Source: Candidatus Aenigmatarchaeota archaeon (GTDB lineage Archaea; Aenigmatarchaeota; Aenigmatarchaeia; QMZP01). From it: a DNA stretch of 27,076 nucleotides. The translations under genes were made by a program, and so were the position numbers. Under the pieces are notes generated by a model that was given only the letters and a program-made list of their open reading frames with translations, searched no databases and was not told the origin of the DNA. Positions 19,996-27,076 of the stretch are shown here, piece after piece. Numbering within the stretch: the first letter of the stretch is position 1; every line of letters begins with the position of its first letter. The stretch is taken from NCBI GenBank assembly GCA_020343575.1, contig CP070801.1:211965-239040 (forward strand), read 5' to 3'.

Positions 19996-21957
19996 TTAAA
20001 GAAACAGGCTTGCGAACAATAGAGCGATTATTGATATTAATTTTATCAGGATATTCAGGCTCGGTCCAGAAGTATCCTTGAACGGATCCCCTACTGTGTC
20101 CCCAACCACTGCAGCCTTATGAACAGCGGATCCCTTTCCTCCAAGGTTTCCTTCCTCTACATATTTCTTTGCATTGTCCCATGCCCCACCAGCATTGGCC
20201 ATGAAAAGAGCGAGCAGGAATCCTGTGGTTATTGCTCCCGCAAGCAGACCACCAAGGGCTTCAGGACCCAGGAAAACACCTATGATTATCGGGGTCACAA
20301 TCGTGATTACACTTGGCAGAATCATCTGTCTCAGTGCAGCCGACGTTGAGATTTCAACACACTTCTCGTAGTCGGGTTTCGCTTTTCCCTTGAGCAGACC
20401 CTTTATCTCCTTGAACTGCCTCCTGACCTCGTTGACCATCTTCATTGCGGTCTTGCCGACCGCGCTCATGGTGAGGGAGGTGAAGAGGAATGGTAGCAAA
20501 GCGCCAATGAATATCCCTATCATCACCAATGGGTTTGTTATGCTCATAACGCTTATCCCTGCTGTCTCTGAGTATACAGCGAAAAGAGCGAGGGCTGTGA
20601 GGGCTGCTGAGCCTATCGCAAATCCCTTTCCTATGGCAGCTGTGGTGTTTCCAACAGCGTCCAACGCCTCAGCTCGCTCCCTTATACTCTTGCCCATCTT
20701 TGCCATCTCTGCTATACCTGCTGCGTTGTCTGCAACAGGCCCGTAAGTATCCGCGGCTAGGGTTATTCCGAGTGTTGACAACATCCCAACAGCTGCTATC
20801 GCTATTCCATAAAGTCCTGCGAAGTAGTAGGAAATTCCTATCGCTGCGCACACCGCAAGTATCGGAACCAATGTGCTCTGCATCCCAACTGATATGCCTG
20901 CGATTATGTTGGTTGCTGGTCCCGTCTGTGATGCTTCTGCTATGGAACGGGTCGGGCCCCTGCCTGCAGAGGTGTAGAATTCCGTGACCATACCAATAAC
21001 TAACCCTGCAATCAGGCCGGATAGGAGGGCATAGAAAACACCCAATCCCCCGAATCCAAGGGTATAGGTTATCAGGAAGTATGCAAATATAGCCATGAGT
21101 ATAGCAGATGCGAAAATACCCTTGTTCATTGCTTTGTGAAGACCATGCTCGTCCTGGCCTGTCCTGACAAAAAAGTATCCTATTATTGAGGACAGTATTC
21201 CCACACCAGCCAGGAGCATCGGGAGCAGCATACCTGCAGTGGTTGTGTAAGCAATAACAGATATTGCAAGGGCAGCTATTATGGAGTCAACATACGATTC
21301 GAATAGATCGGCTCCCATCCCTGCGACGTCTCCAACGTTGTCCCCTACATTGTCCGCTATGGTTGCCGGGTTCCTGGGATCATCCTCTGGGATTCCTGCC
21401 TCCACCTTTCCGACAAGGTCAGCTCCCACATCAGCGGCTTTTGTGTAAATCCCGCCACCAACCCTCGCGAACAACGCGATTGAGCTGGCGCCAAAACCGA
21501 ATCCGAAGAGTATGCTCACATCATTAAATATCAGATACAGAACACTCACTCCAAGGAGTCCCAAACCAACCACAACCATCCCCATTACTGCTCCTGAGGA
21601 GAAAGCAACTTTCAGGCCATTGTTGAGGGAATCCTTGCAGGCATTGGCTGTTCTGGCATTCGCTGAAGTAGCGGTTCTCATTCCTATGTTCCCTGCCAAG
21701 GCAGAGAAAAGCGCCCCAATTATGAAAGCGATTGCAGTGTTTATTTTTATCAGGGCAAGTATTATTGCAACTATTATCACAAAAACAATCAAGACCTTAT
21801 ACTGGCTGTTCAGGTAGGACTTCGCACCCTTCTGAATATATTTCGAGATTTCTCTCATCTCTGGGGTTCCCTGACTGTTCTTCCTTATTCTGCTTGTCAG
21901 GACCCCTGCAAACAGCAGAGCTATTATACTAATTACAAAGATAGCTATCAGCCACAC
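19996..21957 (-). CDS. hppA: Membrane-bound ion-translocating pyrophosphatase, K+-dependent type
   Basis: A 653-aa protein with about 16 membrane helices that couples pyrophosphate hydrolysis to H+ or Na+ export. Substrate-site motifs are DVGADLVGKVE (176-186), DNVGDNVGD (202-210), GPVADNAAGIAEM, and the C-terminal GDTVGDPFKDTSGPSLN. The residue that separates the two classes is Ala in GNTTAA (436-441); K+-independent enzymes have Lys there, so this is the K+-dependent class, which includes both proton and sodium pumps. The TM6 DLFESYVDS carries the conserved Glu (E220). The GTG at 21957 is preceded by GTGAT and a TATA-like TTTTTAAATAAG (about 21985-22003). It recovers energy from biosynthetic pyrophosphate. 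Confidence 0.95.
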   Translation of the reverse strand: MWLIAIFVISIIALLFAGVLTSRIRKNSQGTPEMREISKYIQKGAKSYLNSQYKVLIVFVIIVAIILALIKINTAIAFIIGALFSALAGNIGMRTATSANARTANACKDSLNNGLKVAFSSGAVMGMVVVGLGLLGVSVLYLIFNDVSILFGFGFGASSIALFARVGGGIYTKAADVGADLVGKVEAGIPEDDPRNPATIADNVGDNVGDVAGMGADLFESYVDSIIAALAISVIAYTTTAGMLLPMLLAGVGILSSIIGYFFVRTGQDEHGLHKAMNKGIFASAILMAIFAYFLITYTLGFGGLGVFYALLSGLIAGLVIGMVTEFYTSAGRGPTRSIAEASQTGPATNIIAGISVGMQSTLVPILAVCAAIGISYYFAGLYGIAIAAVGMLSTLGITLAADTYGPVADNAAGIAEMAKMGKSIRERAEALDAVGNTTAAIGKGFAIGSAALTALALFAVYSETAGISVMSITNPLVMIGIFIGALLPFLFTSLTMSAVGKTAMKMVNEVRRQFKEIKGLLKGKAKPDYEKCVEISTSAALRQMILPSVITIVTPIIIGVFLGPEALGGLLAGAITTGFLLALFMANAGGAWDNAKKYVEEGNLGGKGSAVHKAAVVGDTVGDPFKDTSGPSLNILIKLISIIALLFASLFL

Positions 21958-22003
21958 GATATCACTTTGAATTAAATATTATTTGCCTGAACTTATTTAA
22001 AAA

Positions 22004-22858
22004 TCACCATCTGGTTTTCCAGTATATTGCTCCAATCAGGATTATTATAATCACTACAACTATCCCATAGAAAGCAGTGGGGTTCGCAACTATGAATCCT
22101 GTTATTCCCCCTGAATTACATACCCCATCCAGGCAGCCAAACTCACAAACCTCAGCCTGTCTCCACAGACCTGCGAAGCATTCCAGAATCCTGTCATCCT
22201 CGCATATTAAGTCACCGTCATTACAAACTATTCCCGCGCTAAATATTTCGCACACCTGGACCTGGGCTGGTTTCTTCTCTGTGGTTCCGCACTCATTCTG
22301 GTCTGTGCACGACCTCCCCTGCTCACCGTTTATGCAATCACCCCATTCGGTGCATGTCCAGTTCTCCTCACAGTTCGGGCAGGGAGGATCCAGTCCGTCG
22401 CAGTTCTCATCTATTTCATTACCACATATCTCCCTTATCTCGGGGTTTATTTCAGGGTCCCTGTCGTCACAGTCTACCCCTCCCCAGAGAAGCGATACGA
22501 ACCCGTCCTCGTCACAGTCTGTGCATGCGCTTGCTGTCAGATTGAGCTTATTGCTCTCCCCTGACTCGCATAGTTGGGGTTCCTGGTCAGCAGGGGTTCC
22601 CATGATCTTGAAAGCAATGTAGGATCCTATTTCTGTCTCATTCAGCTCTATGAAATATTGCCCTTTCTTTACGATTTCCCATCCACTTGCCAGAAACTCG
22701 CCTGTCTCGTTCCTGTGTGCAGTCACCATCACACTGTCCCCGGGTATGTTGTTTATCTTCAGTGTTCCAAACCACTGGCATGGTTCAGAGAAGCTAGGAA
22801 AGGCTAACAGCGCAAAAACCAAGAAAAATCCTGCAAAAAGCGGAAGTAATCTCATCAT
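22004..22858 (-). CDS. Exported, membrane-anchored protein with MopE-like, thrombospondin-like and Cys-rich modules
   Basis: A 284-aa protein. An N-terminal signal peptide (about 1-24) is followed by a short beta domain. Residues 110-160 hold an Asp-rich MopE-type metal-binding repeat (DCDEDGF, DCDDRDPEINPEIREICGNEIDENCDG), likely calcium-binding. Then comes a thrombospondin type 1-like segment (ENWTCTEWGDC, RSCTDQNECG), a Cys-rich unit (LICEDDRILECFAGLW, CEFGCLDGVC), and a C-terminal membrane helix with a short basic tail (about 262-284). It should sit on the outer face of the membrane. The Cys-rich unit matches two units in the divergent gene at 22935. The ATG at 22858 fits a TATA box about 27 bases upstream, so the mRNA is probably leaderless. 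Confidence 0.85.
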   Translation of the reverse strand: MMRLLPLFAGFFLVFALLAFPSFSEPCQWFGTLKINNIPGDSVMVTAHRNETGEFLASGWEIVKKGQYFIELNETEIGSYIAFKIMGTPADQEPQLCESGESNKLNLTASACTDCDEDGFVSLLWGGVDCDDRDPEINPEIREICGNEIDENCDGLDPPCPNCEENWTCTEWGDCINGEQGRSCTDQNECGTTEKKPAQVQVCEIFSAGIVCNDGDLICEDDRILECFAGLWRQAEVCEFGCLDGVCNSGGITGFIVANPTAFYGIVVVIIIILIGAIYWKTRW

Positions 22859-22934
22859 TCTAAAGTTTTAACCCTAAGATTTAAAAAATCGAAAGCGCTA
22901 TTTAAACACTCTTTTCAATAATTTATATGATGTG
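22859..22934. promoter_or_regulatory. Divergent promoter of the two surface-protein genes
   Basis: The gap carries one TATA-like box per direction: TTTTTTAAATC on the minus strand (about 22879-22890) and CTATTTAAACAC on the plus strand (about 22898-22909). Each lies about 27 bases from its start codon, so both messages look leaderless. The adjacency suggests joint control. Confidence 0.55.
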
Positions 22935-25900
22935 ATGTTGCAAAATACATCCCTGTTTAAATTTCTGGGAATACTTGCTTTCTTGATTACTTTTTCTTGC
23001 ATCTCTCAACCCGTCCTATCAGCAGAGTACAACTGTAGTACATGCTCTGAGTGTAACAACATGATATCCAATACAAGCTCGGGGGACATAGTCAAACTCA
23101 ATGCTTCCATAACAAATCAGAATGGTGACTGCATCGAGTTTAACGGAGTGGACAACATAACCTTTGACTGTGATGGTTACATAATAGGAGGGGATGGAAA
23201 TAGTAGTGGTGGTCCTATTGGTATATACCTAAGCGATTCAAACGGTGGATCAAACAACACCATCATAAAGGACTGCATCAATGTGAGTTACTTCTGGAAT
23301 GGTATTGAAATAGATCACAGTCACAACAACACACTCGTCAACATCACAGTCGATAACAATCTTTATAAGGGCATACACATTGATGACAGTTCAAATAATA
23401 CCCTTACTAACATCACGGCCAATAAAAACTGGATAGGAATCGATCTCTACTACGACTCTTCAAATAACACAATGAAAAATGTCAATATAACAAAAAACAT
23501 TAGCACAGCAGAGTACGAGCAGCAGATGGGATTATACGTATCAGGTAATTCATTGCAAGAATTCGTACACAATATTGATACATCCAATACAGTGAATGGA
23601 AAAACAATCCAATACTTCGACGGGACATACAGAGCATGTCCGGACAACCAGACACTGGACTACAACACAAGTGCTTCCTTCGTGGGTCTGGCGGGTTGTG
23701 ATAATGTAACAATAAACAACACCAATGCAAATGACCAGATACTTCTCGCCCACACCAATAACTCCCTTGTTACTAACTCTATGGTAAATTACTCAAATGT
23801 TGGTCTCTACCTATACTCAAGCTATTACAATAACATAACCAATTTTACAGGATTAAGAAATATGGATGCCGGTATTTTGTTTTGGTATAGTTTATACAAC
23901 ATCATCACCAACACCACAGTCAACAATAACTCTGATGGTATTGAGTTCTACTCTAGTTTTTACAATGAATTAACCAACGTTACGGCTAACAATAATTCTT
24001 ACGGTGTTGCATTCTATTCCTGCAACAACAACACATTAACCAATATAACGGCTAATGAAAACTTTGTAGGTATTGGTTTCTACCCCGGGGAGAGCAATAA
24101 TATAACCAACCTAAATGCCTCGGATAATGGGAAGGGTGTTGAGATTGAGGATGACTCCTATTACAATATAATAAAAGACTCTTGGGTAGATAGTAGCACA
24201 ACCTGCGGAATCTGCATTAACTCCACCTCAAACAACACCATCATTAACATAACCGTCTACAGTAACTCCCAAGCTGGCATCTACATCAGCTACTCTGAAA
24301 ACGTTAATCTTAACAACATAACTGCCAACAATAACAACAACTATGGCATTCAAATTGAAGACAGTACGAACATCACAATGAGAAACTCCACGATTACAAA
24401 ACAAGTCCAGAGAAGGGGTTTGTATGTCTTCGGAACATCCCCATCAGAATACGTTCATGATATCGATACATCCAACAAAGTTAATGGCAAACTGATACAG
24501 TACTTCGATGGGACCTATAGAACATGTCCAGACAACCAGACCCTTGATTACAACACAAGCGCTTCATTCGTGGGTTTGGCAGGATGCTACAATGTTACAA
24601 TAACCAATACAGATGTAAATGACCATATACTTCTCGCCTACACCAATAACTCCCTTTTAACCAATTCGAGCGTAAATGACTCCTATTATGGTATCTTTTT
24701 ATACCGCAGCTCAAACAACACCATCAGCAATACCACGGCCCACAATAATGGCGCATATGCTATCTGGACATCTAGCAGTTGTTATAACAACACATTCACC
24801 ACAATCTATACCAGTTACAATGATTGGTGTGGTATTTTATTCCAATCCGACCACAACATCCTTACCGACATCACGGGTATCAAAAATGATGGGGGGTTAA
24901 TAGAATTGGTATACGGTAACGATAATTCAATGACTGATATCGAAGCCAACGATAATTGGTGGGGTCTGTTGATCTGGGTAAGTGACAACAACACTCTTGT
25001 CAATATCACGGCTGAAGATAGTGGAGGTGAAGGTATCTACATACTTGATAGTATAAACAATACCTTCATAAATGTCACATCCATAAACAACAATGGTGGG
25101 AGTCTAGCTATCAACAACACTCATAACAACGCCTTCATAAATGTCATAGCCAACAGTTACCTTTACATCGGTGTTATTCTTTACTACTCTGATAACAATA
25201 CCTTTACAAATATCACGGCCAACAACCAAGACTATGGTATAGATATCTACTCCTCCAACAACAATACCTTTACAAACATTAATGCCTCCAAAAACCAAGA
25301 CTATGGCTTCGATATCACCAACTCCGATAACAATACCTTTACAAACGTCACGGTCAACTACACCAAATATTTCATGGCCTTCCGCCTTACTTCCAGCTCC
25401 AACAACAACATAACCAATATCACAGCTTCAGGTAATAACAAGACACTCTACTTTGATGGAGACTCAGATTCTAACATAATAAAAGACTCTTGGATAGAGG
25501 ACAGCGAAACCTGCGGCGTCTGCTTTGAACACTCCGGTTCAAACTACCCCCAGAACAACTTAATATACAACAACTACTTCAGCAATACTATGAACTTCAA
25601 GTCCACATCCACACAAAACGCAAACCTCTGGAACACCACCAAGACAGCCGGGACCAACATAATCGGTGGCCCGTACATAGGAGGAAACTACTGGTCTGAT
25701 TACACGGGTCAGGACACAGATGGTGATAAAATAGGGGATACACCACATGTTCTCGACTCCAACAACACGGACTACCTGCCCTTAACCTTCACCACCTATA
25801 CCCCACCCCCACCACCAGGAAATGGATTTACAGGAACATTATACGGTGGCTCCTTACCAGAAACAGAAGAGGCAGACTATACATCTGATGTCATATATGA

Positions 25901-26669
25901 GGGTGAGACAATAGAGGTTATTGTAAACGAAACTGACATACCTGTAAGCAACATCACATTCGTTGTTGGAGAGACAGTAGTTAATGCGTCCCTTGATGTG
26001 CAAGAGGAGGAAACAAAACCATCGGATGTGAGTCAGCCGCCAGGAGATGTTTATGGCTACTTCACAATTAACACTAGCATTTCAGATGACCAGATAAGTA
26101 GTGCATACGTACATTTCAGTGTGGAGAGATCATGGATAGAAGACAACAACATAGACCCTGAAGATGTGGTCCTTTGGAGATATCATAACAACAACTGGGA
26201 GTACACCGAAACCGATATTGAGGGAAGTGACAGTGAATACTATTATTATGTTTCACTAATACCCGGGTTCTCATTATTCGTTATAACTTATCAAGAGCTG
26301 GCATGCATACCGGATTCAAGGAGATGTTCTGATGACGAAGTCCAGAGATGCAAATCAGACGGGTCTGTATGGCAAACAATCGAAACGTGTGAGTATGGGT
26401 GTGATAACGAATCCATATCCTGCAAACCAAGAGAAGGAATATGTGAACCTGGAGAAACGAGATGTGATGGGAATGTTCTTCAGAAATGTTCGACGGATGG
26501 CTACACATGGGAAACTCTAGAAACATGTGAATATTGGTGCGTAGACAACAAGTGTGTAAGAGTCTCAGACTACTATATTGGCATTGCTGTAATCTTGATA
26601 GTGTTGATATTACTAATTATAATAGAGCTCAGACCCCGTTTAAAGAAAAGGGGGTTAAGCCCCATATAA
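22935..26669 (+). CDS. Giant surface protein: NosD-type beta-helix, PGF-pre-PGF domain, Cys-rich stalk, membrane anchor
   Basis: About 1244 aa. Signal peptide with a cleavable-looking end at VLSA (about residue 30). Residues 60-910 are Asn/Thr-rich right-handed beta-helix repeats of about 22-24 residues (NNTxxNIT pattern) with dozens of N-glycosylation sequons. The helix closes with the NosD-type GNYWSDYTGQDTDGDKIGDTP (two halves, about 917-940). A Pro linker leads to a PGF-pre-PGF domain (VHFSVERSWIEDNNIDPEDV, then YYVSLIPGFSLFVIT). Then come two Cys-rich units (about 1125-1205), one membrane helix and a basic tail. Likely N-glycosylated and cell-surface. The ATG at 22935 or GTG at 22932 both fit the leaderless promoter. 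Confidence 0.88.
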   Translation: MLQNTSLFKFLGILAFLITFSCISQPVLSAEYNCSTCSECNNMISNTSSGDIVKLNASITNQNGDCIEFNGVDNITFDCDGYIIGGDGNSSGGPIGIYLSDSNGGSNNTIIKDCINVSYFWNGIEIDHSHNNTLVNITVDNNLYKGIHIDDSSNNTLTNITANKNWIGIDLYYDSSNNTMKNVNITKNISTAEYEQQMGLYVSGNSLQEFVHNIDTSNTVNGKTIQYFDGTYRACPDNQTLDYNTSASFVGLAGCDNVTINNTNANDQILLAHTNNSLVTNSMVNYSNVGLYLYSSYYNNITNFTGLRNMDAGILFWYSLYNIITNTTVNNNSDGIEFYSSFYNELTNVTANNNSYGVAFYSCNNNTLTNITANENFVGIGFYPGESNNITNLNASDNGKGVEIEDDSYYNIIKDSWVDSSTTCGICINSTSNNTIINITVYSNSQAGIYISYSENVNLNNITANNNNNYGIQIEDSTNITMRNSTITKQVQRRGLYVFGTSPSEYVHDIDTSNKVNGKLIQYFDGTYRTCPDNQTLDYNTSASFVGLAGCYNVTITNTDVNDHILLAYTNNSLLTNSSVNDSYYGIFLYRSSNNTISNTTAHNNGAYAIWTSSSCYNNTFTTIYTSYNDWCGILFQSDHNILTDITGIKNDGGLIELVYGNDNSMTDIEANDNWWGLLIWVSDNNTLVNITAEDSGGEGIYILDSINNTFINVTSINNNGGSLAINNTHNNAFINVIANSYLYIGVILYYSDNNTFTNITANNQDYGIDIYSSNNNTFTNINASKNQDYGFDITNSDNNTFTNVTVNYTKYFMAFRLTSSSNNNITNITASGNNKTLYFDGDSDSNIIKDSWIEDSETCGVCFEHSGSNYPQNNLIYNNYFSNTMNFKSTSTQNANLWNTTKTAGTNIIGGPYIGGNYWSDYTGQDTDGDKIGDTPHVLDSNNTDYLPLTFTTYTPPPPPGNGFTGTLYGGSLPETEEADYTSDVIYEGETIEVIVNETDIPVSNITFVVGETVVNASLDVQEEETKPSDVSQPPGDVYGYFTINTSISDDQISSAYVHFSVERSWIEDNNIDPEDVVLWRYHNNNWEYTETDIEGSDSEYYYYVSLIPGFSLFVITYQELACIPDSRRCSDDEVQRCKSDGSVWQTIETCEYGCDNESISCKPREGICEPGETRCDGNVLQKCSTDGYTWETLETCEYWCVDNKCVRVSDYYIGIAVILIVLILLIIIELRPRLKKRGLSPI
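23464..23845 (+). repeat. Intragenic duplication in the beta-helix gene, copy 1
   Basis: Encodes a block of about 127 residues including TSNTVNGKTIQYFDGTYRAC and CPDNQTLDYNTSASFVGLAG. Copy 2 is at 24368-24735. Similarity is clear in both protein and DNA, with many third-position changes, so the duplication is not recent. Confidence 0.8.
24368..24735 (+). repeat. Intragenic duplication in the beta-helix gene, copy 2
   Basis: Counterpart of 23464-23845, with TSNKVNGKLIQYFDGTYRTC and the same CPDNQTLDYNTSASFVGLAG. A shorter related pair around IIKDSW and a Cys pair recurs near 24170-24230 and 25470-25540, once after this block and once at the end of the helix. Confidence 0.8.
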
Positions 26670-27076
26670 TTCCTGTATTCCTGTGATGTCACCCGCGTTC
26701 AGGTCTCTTTTTTTTGTCTCTCCTTCTGTGGAGTAGCCGTACATGGTTTCCTCTGCACACGCTGAGTCATATAAATCTCCCAGACCAAATCCATGCCCAA
26801 TCTCGTGTGTCGCTATGTTCTGTAGGTCCATAACTGAAGGATCTTTTGTCGCGTCTCCCCAGGTAAAGTCCGTGTCGAAGAGTATGTCAAACTCTATGAT
26901 TTCTCTTTGACCTGGTGGTCCATAGAAATATCCCCAGATTATTGTCACTGCGATAACTCCTGACTGTGGATAATCTCCGAAAACCATTTCATTCCTTCCA
27001 TCAGGCGTTTCATCATCCCATGTTGCTCCGTTATCTATTGAATAACTTCCAACAAGGTTTGCTGAAGTATGGGAAT
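26655..27076 (-). CDS. Matrixin-like zinc metalloprotease, C-terminal part (cut by window edge)
   Basis: The frame is open to the right edge of the window, so the N-terminus is missing; about 139 codons remain. The catalytic zinc motif is HEIGHGFGLGD, with the third ligand Asp in place of the usual His of HExxHxxGxxH. The Met-turn follows in ETMYGYSTEGETKKRDL, then DITGIQELYG, the usual end of the family domain. A preceding FDTDFTW segment is typical of this subfamily. It is probably secreted and cleaves extracellular or surface proteins. Its last 15 bases overlap the 3' end of the giant surface gene, tail to tail. A signal peptide would be expected outside the window. Confidence 0.88.
   Translation of the reverse strand, partial: SHTSANLVGSYSIDNGATWDDETPDGRNEMVFGDYPQSGVIAVTIIWGYFYGPPGQREIIEFDILFDTDFTWGDATKDPSVMDLQNIATHEIGHGFGLGDLYDSACAEETMYGYSTEGETKKRDLNAGDITGIQELYGA

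Noticed and set aside
23300..25450. Repeated NNT/NIT-coding units as a CRISPR or other DNA repeat array
   Set aside because: Spacing and sequence are irregular at DNA level; periodicity follows the beta-helix coils of a continuous open frame.

Overview
The window is archaeal DNA. The evidence is a split RNA polymerase (B'' and B', A' and A''), RpoH, aIF2-gamma with its zinc knuckle, uL6/eL32, a type II methionine aminopeptidase, archaeal tRNAs without an encoded CCA, TATA-like boxes about 25-30 bases ahead of many starts, and GGTGA-type ribosome binding sites. A split B subunit is typical of many euryarchaeal lineages. The exported proteins combine MopE-like, thrombospondin-like and Cys-rich modules of the kind common in DPANN genomes, so a euryarchaeal-to-DPANN lineage is my best guess; I cannot name the taxon.

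Layout. Positions 1-3267 hold the end of an inositol-monophosphatase-family enzyme, a 19-codon Arg/Lys peptide gene, a GT81-like glucosyl-3-phosphoglycerate synthase, a map-MGMT gene pair and a 49-aa zinc ribbon. Positions 3330-12612 (minus strand) form the information-processing block. It reads, in transcription order, AbrB-ACT regulator, RpoH, a 59-aa AbrB protein, RpoB'', RpoB', RpoA', RpoA'', then uL6-eL32 behind their own TATA box. The RpoH promoter carries two perfect inverted repeats, one around the TATA box and one over the predicted transcription start. Positions 12675-14844 hold two unrecognised divergent genes and a TrmB-family regulator. Positions 14935-15493 hold three tRNA genes (one with a 65-nt intron) and an unlinked 5S rRNA gene, all on the minus strand. 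Positions 15572-19365 (plus strand) carry aIF2-gamma, a solitary N4/N6-type DNA methyltransferase and an APC permease. A helical hypothetical gene and a K+-dependent-type membrane pyrophosphatase follow on the minus strand. From 22004 to the right edge lies a cell-surface cluster: two divergently transcribed exported, membrane-anchored proteins that share a Cys-rich module, and a matrixin-like metalloprotease cut by the window edge.

Themes. Three core proteins (RpoB' N-terminus, RpoA'' C-terminus, aIF2-gamma N-terminus) carry long Lys/Arg-rich low-complexity tails, and a free 19-aa peptide has the same composition. The RNA polymerase genes are interleaved with two AbrB-fold regulators, one with an amino-acid-sensing type ACT domain. 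Together with the palindromic promoter this suggests a dedicated control circuit for RNA polymerase synthesis, which is the most promising candidate for something undescribed here. No CRISPR array, insertion sequence or integrase was seen, and no gap over 300 bases lacks a gene.
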